NCBI RefSeq assembly: GCF_023716925.1 | Contig: NZ_JAMQQG010000294.1 | Location: 1 to 35,588, forward strand | Origin: Frankia sp. R82 | GTDB lineage: Bacteria > Actinomycetota > Actinomycetes > Frankiales > Frankiaceae | Length of the DNA stretch: 35,588 nucleotides | Direction: 5' to 3' | Part shown: positions 16,755-24,795 of the stretch, piece after piece | How positions within the stretch are numbered: the first letter of the stretch is position 1 | Layout: the number at the start of each line of letters is the position of its first letter | Program-made: the position numbers and the translations under genes | The notes under the pieces: generated by a model | Database searches by the model: none | Told to the model about the DNA's origin: nothing | Seen by the model: only the letters and a program-made list of their open reading frames with translations

Positions 16755-18005
16755 TCAGTCTTCCTCGTCGTCTCCGCGCCGGCGGTGCGCTCGCTCGGCG
16801 ACCCCGCTTGAAAGTTTGTCCGCCACCGATCTGGCCCGGCCGAAGGTCGCGCTACCAAGACGCCTGGCGGCATCGACGCCCTCCACTCCCGTCTTGAGTC
16901 CCGTCTTGAGCGCCTTACCCTTTGCCTCCGTGGCCGCGTCCACCCATCGTTTCGCGTCCAGGGACTGTCGACCGCGTTCGATCCCGAGCCGTTCGTGGAA
17001 GTCGACGACGGCGATCGTGACCTGGTTGCTCGCCTGCACCACGGCCGGGGAGGCGGTCGGGTGCAGCAGCACCTTCGTGTTGGCTGTGCTGACAGCGGCG
17101 TCCATCCGAGCCAGCAGTCGCTCGGTGCTGCGTGAGAGGATCTCCATCCGGTTCTGCCGGGCAGCGCGAAGTGCGAGGCGATGCCGGTCGAGCTCATCCG
17201 GAGAGGAATCCAGCACGCGGTCGAGTTCGAGCACGGCGACCGCGTCCTGCAGTTGCCAGCAACGAGCCAGAACGGCGAGCCACTCCCGAACCGTGACCTC
17301 GGCGTCCCTGGATGCCTTGGCGAGATCACCAATCTTGGTCCTGTGCTCCAGCCGCTCGGTGAGTGCGTCGAGCTGACGCAACGCGTAGGCCTGGGTTCGC
17401 GCGATCGTCATCGACGTGGCCTGCGTCTTCGCCCACGTGATCTCGGAGACCCGACCCACCTGCTCTCGGATGGTCAGGGCCTCCTCGATGACGAAGCCCG
17501 CTCCGATCATGTCCGCCACCACCGCGTCCTTCTGGGCGCGCAGCACGTCATCGAGCTTCTCGTCGATCGCCGCGAGATAATCGGTGATCTCGTTCATGCT
17601 CTGCTGCATCGCAAGCTGCGCCATGAGCCCCGCGGCACCGGCCAGCAACGCGGGGTTGGTCAGAAACGATCCGGGCGTCCTCGTCAGTTCGAGAAATCCC
17701 TTGATCCTGCCGTTCTCGGTCAGGACGGCACGGCTGGCACCAGGCGTCGAACCTTCCATCAGCCCGTACTTCTTGAGAGCCTGCGCGGACTCCTTGGTCA
17801 ACTTCACCCAGCGACCCGAGCCGGCCGATATCGCGGAACCTGCGTGCGCGGCTCCAGCCGCGGTTCTGAGGGCTGATCCAAGCCTTGGCAGTCCGAGGTC
17901 CTTCGACGGCAGCCCTTCGGAGACGAGGAAGCGTTCGACGGCCTGCGGACTTCCGATGACCGCCAGGCCGTCACCATCGCTGATCAGTTCGATCTCGTCA
18001 TCCAT
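16755..18005 (-). CDS. Uncharacterised actinobacterial protein, helical, 416 residues
   Basis: I recognise this as a conserved actinobacterial hypothetical type (start resembling MDDEIELISDGDGLAVIG) but no function is known to me. The ATG at 18005 has GGGAG six bases upstream. The N-terminal 30 residues look like a small mixed alpha/beta domain. A Gly/Ala-rich hydrophobic segment (TNPALLAGAAGLMAQLAMQ) follows near residue 140, then long Ala/Glu/Arg/Gln-rich helices with likely coiled coil, and a basic-acidic tail ending RRRGDDEED. The open frame continues 87 codons upstream to a GTG at 18266 with plausible codon use, so a longer form or a fused upstream fragment cannot be excluded. It converges on the PKS operon and is not obviously part of that pathway. 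Confidence 0.75.
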   Translation of the reverse strand: MDDEIELISDGDGLAVIGSPQAVERFLVSEGLPSKDLGLPRLGSALRTAAGAAHAGSAISAGSGRWVKLTKESAQALKKYGLMEGSTPGASRAVLTENGRIKGFLELTRTPGSFLTNPALLAGAAGLMAQLAMQQSMNEITDYLAAIDEKLDDVLRAQKDAVVADMIGAGFVIEEALTIREQVGRVSEITWAKTQATSMTIARTQAYALRQLDALTERLEHRTKIGDLAKASRDAEVTVREWLAVLARCWQLQDAVAVLELDRVLDSSPDELDRHRLALRAARQNRMEILSRSTERLLARMDAAVSTANTKVLLHPTASPAVVQASNQVTIAVVDFHERLGIERGRQSLDAKRWVDAATEAKGKALKTGLKTGVEGVDAARRLGSATFGRARSVADKLSSGVAERAHRRRGDDEED

Positions 18006-18707
18006 CGTCGGCTCCCGAAGTGGCGCTTCATGGTGGAGAGCCTGGGCGCTGTGCGCCGCGATGACCGGGTAGGGGTCAAGGTCTCCTCCGATGACGGAGA
18101 TTCTCCCAGTGCCTATCCGGACGACCTCGACGTGCCCGCCGCTGCCATCGCCTGCCCAGACCTGAAAACGTTCTGTCGCTCCGACGAGCTCGGCTTGGCG
18201 GTGACCGGCCAGCGTGCAGAGCCGGATCGGTCGGTCCTTGCCTGCCGCTTGCCGTCGTTGAGGCACTGCGGGCTGTCGGTTATCCGGCGCCTGTCATCGA
18301 GCGGGCGGTCCAGATCGGTCCGGCCGTCGCGGTCGTCCAGGAACTCCTGCCCGGGAGAAGATCGACCATTTCACGCACCGGCACGTGGACCGGCCGTTGG
18401 ATCTCAACGACCGTCAGGAAGGCATGCTGTCCGGGCGACCGGAGGTACCGCCGGTCCGGCTCCACCGTCGCGAGGCCCGACAGGGCGCTGATCGAGCTAC
18501 GGTAGCTCGGAGCAGGTTGAGCTCTGGTGTGACTACTCAACGCTACGAACGTTAGCGGGCGGCTGTCCTGCTGGTACCACCGCAGCCAGCTACCGGTTGT
18601 GTCGGCACTTCCTGTTTCGCGGCGGATGCACGGCTCCTGGTCACAACCGTCCCCAACGCCAGGCACGGAGACGCGAAGAGGGTGCCGGCGGTCAGCGGTG
18701 AGTGAGG
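18006..18707. other. Intergenic stretch, no confident gene
   Basis: The first 260 bases hold the in-frame upstream extension of the preceding minus-strand gene. The rest (18267-18707) shows overlapping short frames with no family I can name. A minus-strand frame near 18290-18650 has protein-like composition but no supported start and runs into the IS3 remnant. It may be residue of a gene damaged by that insertion. Confidence 0.4.
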
Positions 18708-19211
18708 TGCCTCTTTTCTTCCGGACAGTGCTCCCTACTAGAATAGGGGCAGCGCGGAAGGGATGACAGTTGACGCAGAAGCGTAGAAGGTTCTCGGCCG
18801 AGTTCAAGGACGAGGCTGTGAAGATGGTGATCGAGACGTCCCGTGCGATCTCCGATGTCGCACGGGAACTTGGCATCCTGGAAGGAACCCTCGGAAACTG
18901 GGTCGCGACCTACCGGCGGGCCCACGCCGGCGAGGCACCACCACCGACCGCGGATGAAAGCGCCCGGCTACGCGAACTTGAACGCAGAACCGTGAGCTGC
19001 GCATGGAGAACAGCTTTTTGAAAAAGCCGCAGCGTACTTCGCCAAGGATCATCGGTGAGCGACACGTTCGAGTTCATCTTCCGCTACAACACGACACGCC
19101 GCCACTCGGCACTCGACTACCGTACCCCACGACAAGTCCACGACGAATACCTGAAAAAACAGCCTGCAGCGTAAATCGGCTTAATAGTGACTGTCCGGAT
19201 TCAAAAGGGCA
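18708..19211 (+). mobile_element. Internally deleted IS3-family insertion sequence with both terminal inverted repeats
   Basis: Left end 18708-18729 and right end 19190-19211 are 22-bp inverted repeats with 17 of 22 matches, sharing an uninterrupted CCGGACAGT core and outer TG...CA ends as in the IS3 family. Between them lie only the head of orfA and the last part of orfB, about 500 bases where 1.2-1.4 kb is usual. It cannot encode its own transposase. No target-site duplication is evident. Its right end lies 78 bases before thyA. Confidence 0.8.
18770..19174 (+). pseudogene. IS3-family transposase remnant (orfA head fused to orfB tail)
   Basis: TTG start. The first 76 codons are an intact orfA helix-turn-helix region (RRFSAEFKDEAVKMV, then DVARELGI, GTLGNWV). 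Near 18980-19040 the frame shifts twice: the expected RELRMENSFLKK and then KAAAYFAKDHR are still readable, but in two different frames. The orfA end with its slippery A-run has lost a base. From about 19063 the sequence jumps to the orfB C-terminus (FEFIFRYNTTRRHSALDYR, ending at the TAA at 19172-19174). The DDE core is deleted, so the gene is dead. Confidence 0.85.
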
Positions 19212-19288
19212 CATCAGTCGGCCGGCTTGGTTCCTGGCCGGTCATGATCGCCGCCCCGGTCGGAGACGGCGCGCCTAGGCTTGCGGGC

Positions 19289-20086
19289 ATGCCCGACACG
19301 CAGTACGAGCAGCTCCTCCGTCACGTGCTGGACACAGGCGCCCGCAAGGCGGATCGGACCGGCACCGGCACCCGGTCGATCTTCGGCCGCCAGTTGCGGT
19401 ACCGGCTGGCCGACGGCTTCCCTCTGATCACAACCAAGAAAGTTCACTTCCGCTCGATCGCGTATGAGCTGCTGTGGTTTCTGCGCGGCGAGGCGAACGT
19501 GTCGTGGCTACGGGAGAACGGCGTCACGATCTGGGATGAGTGGGCAGCCCCGGACGGCAGCCTCGGCCCGGTATATGGAGTGCAGTGGCGGTCTTGGCCG
19601 ACCCCGGACGGCGGACACGTCGACCAGATCAGCGACGTGCTGCGCACGTTGCGCGAGGATCCCGACTCCCGACGGATCATCGTGTCCGCGTGGAACGTCG
19701 CCGACCTTCCACGGATGGCGCTGCCGCCGTGCCACGCGCTGTTCCAGTTCCACGTTGCCGACGGCTTGCTGTCCTGTCAGCTGTATCAGCGCAGCGCGGA
19801 CCTGTTCCTTGGCGTGCCATTCAACATCGCCAGCTACGCCCTGCTCACCCACATGATCGCAGACCAGGTGGGTCTCGGGGTCGGTGACTTCATCTGGACC
19901 GGCGGGGACTGCCACATCTACGACAATCACACCGACCAGGTTCAACGTCAGCTCATCCGCGAGGCGAGGCCGTTCCCGATGCTGCGACTGGCCCCAGCCG
20001 CCAGCCTGTTCGACTACACCTACGCACACCTCACACTCGACGGCTACGACCCGCACCCTGCCATCGCCGCACCGGTCGCGGTGTGA
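19289..20086 (+). CDS. thyA: Thymidylate synthase ThyA
   Basis: Makes dTMP from dUMP using methylene-tetrahydrofolate, yielding dihydrofolate. Length of 265 residues matches E. coli ThyA (264). Visible motifs: DRTGTGT near the N-terminus, the catalytic Cys in [10 protein letters not shown], the dUMP-binding run [15 protein letters not shown], and GDCHIYDNH near the C-terminus. The ATG at 19289 is the family start; an upstream in-frame ATG at 19187 would add 34 residues of IS-derived sequence. There is no ribosome site, and a TAGGCT -10-like element lies about eight bases before the ATG, so a leaderless transcript is plausible (inferred). It overlaps folA by GTGA, so the dihydrofolate made here is recycled by the next product. 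Confidence 0.97.
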   Translation: MPDTQYEQLLRHVLDTGARKADRTGTGTRSIFGRQLRYRLADGFPLITTKKVHFRSIAYELLWFLRGEANVSWLRENGVTIWDEWAAPDGSLGPVYGVQWRSWPTPDGGHVDQISDVLRTLREDPDSRRIIVSAWNVADLPRMALPPCHALFQFHVADGLLSCQLYQRSADLFLGVPFNIASYALLTHMIADQVGLGVGDFIWTGGDCHIYDNHTDQVQRQLIREARPFPMLRLAPAASLFDYTYAHLTLDGYDPHPAIAAPVAV

Positions 20087-20541
20087 TCGGGCTCGTCTGG
20101 GCGCAGTCGGCGAACGGCGTCATCGGGCGCGACGGCGCCCTGCCCTGGCACCTACCCGAGGACATGGCGCACTTCCGCGCCCTGACCACCGGCGCGACCG
20201 TGCTCATGGGCCGTCGTACCTGGGAGTCTCTACCGCCCCGGTTCCGGCCGCTGCCGGGCCGGCGCAACCTCGTGCTCTCGCGCACCGCGCAGCCCAGCGT
20301 AGAAGCCTTTCCCGACCTGCCCCGGGCCCTCGCCGCGGCGTCGGGAGACCTGTGGGTGATCGGCGGCGCGACGGTATACCAGGCGGCACTGCCATACGCC
20401 GACCGGATCGTGATCACCGAGATCCGCGAACTCTTCGACGGCGACACCCACGCGCCGGACGTCGGCCGCCCACCGAAAAACCTCGGGGCTTGGCGAAAGT
20501 CGTCGACCGGCCTGCACTACCGGTTCCTCACCTGGGACTAA
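20083..20541 (+). CDS. folA: Dihydrofolate reductase
   Basis: Reduces dihydrofolate to tetrahydrofolate with NADPH, completing the cycle opened by ThyA. It has 152 residues, normal for bacterial DHFR. Motifs: [18 protein letters not shown] with the active-site acid (Asp after LPWHLPE), the [14 protein letters not shown] loop, LVLSR and [18 protein letters not shown]. The GTG start overlaps the thyA stop, so the two are translationally coupled. All key residues are present and it should be active. Confidence 0.96.
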   Translation: MIGLVWAQSANGVIGRDGALPWHLPEDMAHFRALTTGATVLMGRRTWESLPPRFRPLPGRRNLVLSRTAQPSVEAFPDLPRALAAASGDLWVIGGATVYQAALPYADRIVITEIRELFDGDTHAPDVGRPPKNLGAWRKSSTGLHYRFLTWD

Positions 20542-20579
20542 CCCCCGTTATTATCAAACTGATATTCTGAGGCATCGGA

Positions 20580-20594
20580 ATTCGCAAAGCGAAT
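20580..20594 (+). terminator. Weak AT-rich hairpin after thyA-folA
   Basis: ATTCGC and GCGAAT form a 6-bp stem with an AAA loop, 38 bases after the folA stop in an unusually AT-rich stretch. The stem is short and lacks a clean T tract, so this is only a possible terminator. Confidence 0.25.
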
Positions 20595-20641
20595 AAATCC
20601 TAGTTTGCTGGCCTTGTTGCCCCGAAATAGTCGTCTCCCGC

Positions 20642-20863
20642 TCACCTGTAGGGGGCGATTTTAACCACCTTCCCGCGCCCCGGAGCTGTGATCATCTGCT
20701 CGTTTCCGATGTAGATCGTGACGTGGTGGATGTTGGTGGCGGTGCCGTAGAAGACGAGATCGCCGATCTGGAGTGGTTCCCCGGGTGGGACGACGGGTCC
20801 GGCTGCATACTGGGTCTGCGCGGTGCGACATTCGCGTCCCCGAGTCGGATACCGAGGCCTCAC
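20642..20863 (-). pseudogene. NlpC/P60 cell-wall peptidase, C-terminal remnant
   Basis: The readable part (QYAAGPVVPPGEPLQIGDLVFYG, HHVTIYIGN, ending KVVKIAPYR) is the C-terminal half of an NlpC/P60 domain with the catalytic His and the DLVFY strand. The preceding DCSG segment with the catalytic Cys is missing. Upstream, related words (LYEA, GLGIRL) appear in other frames, so the gene has been shifted and cut. The 74-codon frame with a GTG start is unlikely to make a useful enzyme. Without a Cys-bearing domain it cannot cleave peptidoglycan peptides. Confidence 0.7.
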
Positions 20864-20914
20864 ACGCCTCGTACAGCTGGTCAGATATCGTCGGTCGGCC
20901 CTCTCACGATCTGT

Positions 20915-21256
20915 TCACGGGCCGACGTACTCGAAGACACCGCCGTCCGGATGTCGCAGCACGGCACGGTGGCCATTGGGAGTCTTGGCCGCGGGAGCCA
21001 CGATCTCAGCCCCAGCCGCCGTGGCCAGCGCAACCGTCGCGTCCACATCCGTGACAACAAGCGTCGCGGCGACGCCAGCCACTATGCGCACCGCCTCTTC
21101 GGGTCCGCTGAACAGCAGAAACGGCCCGACGCTCGCCAGGTGCACCCCCGCGAAGGCGAACCGGGATGAGGAAGCACCGGTCACCTGCTCATAGAAAGGC
21201 ACAGCCGCGTCCAGATCCTCAACCTGTCGCCGAACCACCGCAGACCTGACTGTCAT
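20915..21256 (-). CDS. VOC-superfamily (glyoxalase/bleomycin-resistance fold) protein
   Basis: Intact 113-residue single-domain protein. It follows the VOC pattern: R..V.DLDAAVPFYEQVTG at the start, a central FLLFSGPEE strand, the VTDVDATVALATAAGAEIVAP helix, HRAVLRHPDGGVFEYV at the end with a metal-ligand-like Glu. Members bind small electrophiles or drugs or act as metal-dependent lyases and dioxygenases; the substrate cannot be told. It stands alone between broken genes, so it may be a survivor of a larger lost locus. Confidence 0.82.
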   Translation of the reverse strand: MTVRSAVVRRQVEDLDAAVPFYEQVTGASSSRFAFAGVHLASVGPFLLFSGPEEAVRIVAGVAATLVVTDVDATVALATAAGAEIVAPAAKTPNGHRAVLRHPDGGVFEYVGP

Positions 21257-21325
21257 GATTCCATCATCCCAGACAGCGTCCCCTGACGATCCGTCGCGCT
21301 ACCCGTACTGGAGAACAAAAACCTC

Positions 21326-21505
21326 GTGACCCGCGCGGCTGGCTGCCCCGGCTGGATGCCGCCGGCCGTCTCCGACCGAGCACTGGCCGATATCCACGTC
21401 TGCTATCCCGAGCTGACCCTGCACGGGCTACTGCGCCCCACGGGCAAAGCGGTACTGCTGACGGGCTACTACCACGGCGCCCCTGCCGCGTTAAAGATCT
21501 TCACA
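21326..21505 (+). pseudogene. Truncated N-terminal fragment, kinase-like
   Basis: A GTG-started frame with coding-type composition begins here, with GGAG about 12 bases upstream. The segment GLLRPTGKAVLLTGYYHGAPAALKIFT resembles the Gly-rich loop and the strand with the ATP-anchoring Lys of aminoglycoside-phosphotransferase-type kinases. At about 21505 it runs into the antisense side of the Uma2 remnant and the frame loses meaning. The family call is tentative; the truncation is clear. Confidence 0.4.
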
Positions 21506-21741
21506 GGTCAGTGGCACGTCCTGGAACCGGACGTCGACGTCGACGTCCGGTTCCAGTCGGGCCCGGCGGCAGCCTCCAACGCGACCGCGAGGATTTTGAT
21601 CAGGCGGTTGTGTCGTTTGGACGCGCTGGGGCTGGCGACGACCATCCCGTCCACGATCTCGATGCCCGCGCACTGCTCGGCAGACCAGGAGTCGTACAGC
21701 TCCGCGGTGATCTGCTGATGCATCCAGGCAGGAGCGATCAT
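21491..21741 (-). pseudogene. Uma2-type (DUF820) PD-(D/E)xK nuclease, frameshifted and truncated
   Basis: From the ATG at 21741 the frame reads QITAELYDSWSAEQCAGIEIVDGMVVASPS, then HNRLIKILAVALEAA, which is the Uma2 family N-terminus with its first acidic residue. At about 21550 the family sequence (DVDVRFQDVPLT) continues in another frame, so a one-base shift has occurred in or just before a GACGTC repeat (GACGTCGACGTCGACGTC). The core with the catalytic D-ExK is absent because the gene ends at a junction near 21500. Uma2 genes are abundant in actinomycetes and cyanobacteria, often linked to mobile DNA. Confidence 0.7.
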
Positions 21742-21812
21742 CTCCGCGGTGATGGCGCACCTCCCTCGGACGACCCGACCGACCTGATCCCTGCGCACCG
21801 CCGGTTCCGACG

Positions 21813-22155
21813 TCGGAGTTCGCCGGGTTCCGGTTCCCACCCGAGGCGATCGTCCTGGCAGTCTGCTGATACCTGCGGTACGCCCTGTCGTACCGTGACG
21901 TCGAGGAACTCCTCGCCGAACGTGGCCTCGAGATTGATCACGTCACGGTCTACCGGTGGGTGCGCTGGTTCACTCCGCTGCTGATCGACGCGGCCCGGCC
22001 ATGCCGGCACACACCGGGTGATCGTTGGTTCGTCGACGAAACGTAGGTGAAGGTCGCCGGACGATGGACCTATCTGTACCGGGCCGCCGGCCAGTTCGGC
22101 CAGGTCATCGACGTGCTGGCCGCCGAGAAGCGGGATCTCGCCGCGGCCCGCTCAG
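21813..22155 (+). pseudogene. IS6-family transposase remnant with two nonsense codons
   Basis: The frame reads SEFAGFRFPPEAIVLAV, YLRYALSYRDVEELLAERG, HVTVYRWVRWF, GDRWFVDET and VKVAGRWTYLYRAAG, a clear IS6/IS26-type transposase N-terminal half including the first catalytic Asp (FVDET). A TGA at 21867-21869 stands where the family has Trp, and a TAG at 22044-22046 stands where it has Tyr. The frame ends in AAARS at the junction with the next gene, so the second and third DDE acids are lost. No upstream start was found. The element is inactive. Confidence 0.85.
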
Positions 22156-23114
22156 CCAGTCGATGGCCCGCTGGCGGGACGGTCGGCGACGAGGATGCGG
22201 GTGCCGCGCAGTGACTGACGATGCCGTGCCGGGGTGTCGAACCGCCGGGCCAGGACGAGCAGCGTGTCGTCGCGGGTGACGGTGAAGCCGCCCGCCGCGA
22301 CGGCGCGGCCCATTGCCCGTGGCGTCCACGCGGAGCGGTTCGGCTCCCGTGCCATCGGGTTCTCGCTGCCGGTGAGCCGGCTCAGCACCGCTGCGGTTCC
22401 CCGGCCAAGGGCGAACCCCGGTGTCGGCGAGTGATACTGGATGATCAGCCGGCTGCCGGGTGCGGACCGCGCCGCGATCACCTGCAGCGTCCCGAGCGTC
22501 TGACCGCGGGTCAGATAGGGCACGACGCCCTCCCAGATCCAGACGGTCGGCGCCGACTCGCGGTGCCCCGCGGCGGCCAGCGCGTCGCCGAGGTCGTCCC
22601 GGCTGAAGTCCACCGGGACGTACACCGGCGCCGAGACGGGCTCGGCCAGCCCGCCGGCCCGCTCCCGCTTCTCCCGTTGTGTCGCTGGGTGATCGACTTC
22701 GAACACCGGTATCCCGGCGAGTTCGCGCAGGTGCCAGGCCCGTCCGTCCAGGCCCGCGCCGAGGATGACCACCTGTGTTCCCGGCGCACTGTGGCGCGCC
22801 ACCTCCCGGACGGCGTCATCGATCGTGACGGTCCGCGGGGCCATCGCGTCACCGCAGGCCCGCACCATCTCGAACGCCATCCGTGGCCCGGCGCCGACGG
22901 GCATCGCGTCGGCCCGCACCTGCTCGACGACCACCCGTTCCGCGGGACGCAGCAACGCCAGCGCCGTCGGATCGTCGAACCGCCCGGGCGCCAGCCGGCC
23001 GTGCGCGACCGCCCGCCCCTGACAGACGAGGATCGCGGTTCGACTTGCCCCGCCGGCCCCGCCCATCACCCGGTGCCCTCGCCCACCCGGACGTGCCCAC
23101 CCGAACCGCCGCAT
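22152..23114 (-). CDS. SAM-dependent methyltransferase, TIGR00027/leucine carboxyl methyltransferase-like
   Basis: Protein of 320 residues. Motifs: ASRTAILVCQGRAVAHGR near the start, TVTIDDAVREV, the SAM-binding loop VVILGAGLDGRAWHL, FEVDHPATQREKRE, VDFSRDDL, and the post-motif WIWEGVVPYLT. This is the actinobacterial TIGR00027 group, which includes mycobacterial putative methyltransferases and some polyketide O-methyltransferases; the acceptor is not evident. The ATG at 23114 has GGAGG nine bases upstream, while a later ATG at 23066 has only a weak site. The last few residues (after RILVADRP) and the stop fall in the junction with IS6 debris, so the natural C-terminus may be slightly altered. 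It might tailor the nearby polyketide, but it lies 6 kb away across unrelated genes. Confidence 0.85.
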   Translation of the reverse strand: MRRFGWARPGGRGHRVMGGAGGASRTAILVCQGRAVAHGRLAPGRFDDPTALALLRPAERVVVEQVRADAMPVGAGPRMAFEMVRACGDAMAPRTVTIDDAVREVARHSAPGTQVVILGAGLDGRAWHLRELAGIPVFEVDHPATQREKRERAGGLAEPVSAPVYVPVDFSRDDLGDALAAAGHRESAPTVWIWEGVVPYLTRGQTLGTLQVIAARSAPGSRLIIQYHSPTPGFALGRGTAAVLSRLTGSENPMAREPNRSAWTPRAMGRAVAAGGFTVTRDDTLLVLARRFDTPARHRQSLRGTRILVADRPASGPSTG

Positions 23115-23158
23115 CGTCGCGTACCTCCGCACCGTCCTAGCCGGCCCACGATACCGAC

Positions 23159-23212
23159 CCTCCGCGCGATCCCCGACCTCCGCGCGGTCCCCAACCACCG
23201 CGCGGTCCAGAG
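23159..23212. repeat. Three tandem 18-bp GC-rich repeats
   Basis: Units at 23159-23176, 23177-23194 and 23195-23212 share the core CCGCGCGGTCCC with few changes. They lie 45 bases upstream of the methyltransferase start, between it and the IS256-IS3 chimera. Confidence 0.6.
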
Positions 23213-23373
23213 TGTTTGGATGATCCCGTAGGTTCGCGGAACCCCGGCAGGTTCCGCTTCCCGCACGGCGTCAGCTTGCGGCGTCGGGACTGTTTCAAGA
23301 TCGGTGTTTCCGGCCCGACACGCCGGGCCGAGGTCCGGCGGGATGGGCACTGTGAGTGATCACATCGGGTGGT

Positions 23374-23955
23374 ATGACCCCTCGCAAGGATGATCGTGGG
23401 TTGGGGCGGCAGGTGTCGCCGGAGCAGGCCGCCGCGGTGGCGATGGTCGCGGACGCGAAGGCGCGGGGTCTGGCGTTGACCGGTCCGGACGGCCTGTTGA
23501 AGCTGTTCACCACAACGGCGCTGGAAACAGCCCTGCAGGAGGAGATGGTCGAGTATCTCGGCCATGAGAAGAACCATGCCGATCCGGATCGGGAGAGTAC
23601 GAACATCCGCAACGGTAGTCGGACGAAGACCGTTGTTTCGGAGGTCGCCGGCGATGTTGAGATCATGGTTCCGCGGGATCGGGAAGGAACCTTCGAGCCG
23701 CAGATCGTGAAGAAACGCCGAGAGCTACTGATCAATCATGCCGGAAACACCGTTGGCGACACAGTCCCCACCCCGACGGTCGTCCACCACGGCCAAGCCG
23801 ACAGCGTCCATCAGGCCCGCGCCCAGGTCCTCGACGCCGCCTACGCCGCCCACCCGGAACGGTTCATTCGCCGAGCCCCGACCCCGCCCGAGCTCCCCAC
23901 GCCAGCGTGGATCAAACGACCCGACGAGCAGGAGACCGGCCAGCCAACCAACTAA
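23374..23955 (+). pseudogene. Chimeric transposase ORF: IS256-family head joined to IS3-family tail
   Basis: Residues 1 to about 117 (GLALTGPDGLLKLFTTTALE, EEMVEYLGHEKNHADPDRES, NIRNGSRTKTV, VPRDREGTFEPQIVKKR) are the N-terminus of an IS256/Mutator transposase. At about 23720-23760 this stops and the same frame continues as the C-terminus of an IS3-family orfB (PTVVHHGQADSVHQARAQVL, AAHPERFIRR, PAWIKRP). Neither DDE core is present. A likely IS256 left end (ACTGTTTCAAGATCGG, from about 23289) precedes the head, and the IS3 right end (GCCTCAAACAGCTTGACGG) follows the stop to about 23995. The tail matches the element at the window end, on the opposite strand. Confidence 0.88.
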
Positions 23956-24126
23956 TTTCCCGAAGAACCTGCCTCAAACAGCTTGACGGATTCCGTCCTT
24001 AGCGGGGCTTTCTCGCGTACCGGATCATGGCGGTAAAGACCGCTGGCGCGGCGAGCCGATCGAAAGAGTTCGTACGGCCCGCCGCCACCGGGTGATGGGC
24101 TGCCCGTCGTTGCCGGGCAGTATGGA

Positions 24127-24660
24127 TCAGTATCCAGGGCGGGTGGCCCGCGAGGTCAGCACGTCGTGCAGGATGTTGACGCGGCGCTGCAGGTAGCGAA
24201 CCTGTGAGCCGAACCAGGCGGGTGCCCAGAACCACGCGGTGAAGACACCGACCCGGGTCGGTGAGCCAACGACGGCGTGTGCGGCATTCAGACGCTTGGC
24301 TGTGGCACCGAGGCCGACGAGGGCCCAGAACGGGATGAGCTGGTTCCACCATCGGCTGTTCGCTCGCCGCGGCTCGCCGAGAACCGCGGCCAGCTCGCCG
24401 TTGATCCGGTCATACCAGACGAGGTAGTAGATGGAGAACGTGAGCGCACAGAGCCACCACAGGCCCCAGGCGCCCTGCTTTTGCGGGACGGGCGCAGCGG
24501 CGCCGATCGGCGGACGAGCCGGGGCGCCCGCCCAGCCGGGCTGGGGCGGCAGCGGCGGATTCGGCACGAGCGCCCCATACGAAGCCGGCGCCGGTTGCAC
24601 GTCGGCACGTGATGCGGCCGGATATTCGCTGCCGATCGGATAGTTACCTGCTTCAGCCAT
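24127..24660 (-). CDS. DUF4234-like small membrane protein
   Basis: Protein of 177 residues. The first 60 residues are Pro/Ala-rich and probably disordered and cytoplasmic. Then GLWWLCALTFSIYYLVWYDRINGEL matches the DUF4234 pattern of an amphipathic first membrane helix followed by a charged turn; two more hydrophobic stretches (LIPFWALVGLGATAKRL; GVFTAWFWAPAWFGSQVRYLQRRVN) follow. The ATG at 24660 has AAGG five bases upstream. Function unknown; the family is common in Gram-positive membranes. Neighbours are a dead IS chimera and a phosphatase remnant, so context does not help. Confidence 0.78.
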   Translation of the reverse strand: MAEAGNYPIGSEYPAASRADVQPAPASYGALVPNPPLPPQPGWAGAPARPPIGAAAPVPQKQGAWGLWWLCALTFSIYYLVWYDRINGELAAVLGEPRRANSRWWNQLIPFWALVGLGATAKRLNAAHAVVGSPTRVGVFTAWFWAPAWFGSQVRYLQRRVNILHDVLTSRATRPGY

Positions 24661-24795
24661 CGGACCTTCCCCCCACGGACCATCCTGGATGTCCCCGACG
24701 ACCGAAACGTCGCCGGGGACACCGGAGTGTAGCCCTGTGCTTGGCGACCGCGAAGAACTCGTGGGCCCTCGGGCACCCGGCCACCGAGGATGCCC

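Noticed and set aside
16505-16897. Possible small plus-strand hydrophobic protein
   Set aside because: No ribosome site, overlaps the end of the minus-strand gene, and the hydrophobic stretch is short.
23999-24126. Possible transposase tail on the minus strand (FDRLAAPAVFTAMIRYARKP)
   Set aside because: Only about 25 residues look familiar and the frame upstream belongs to antisense DNA of the DUF4234-like gene; too little to call.
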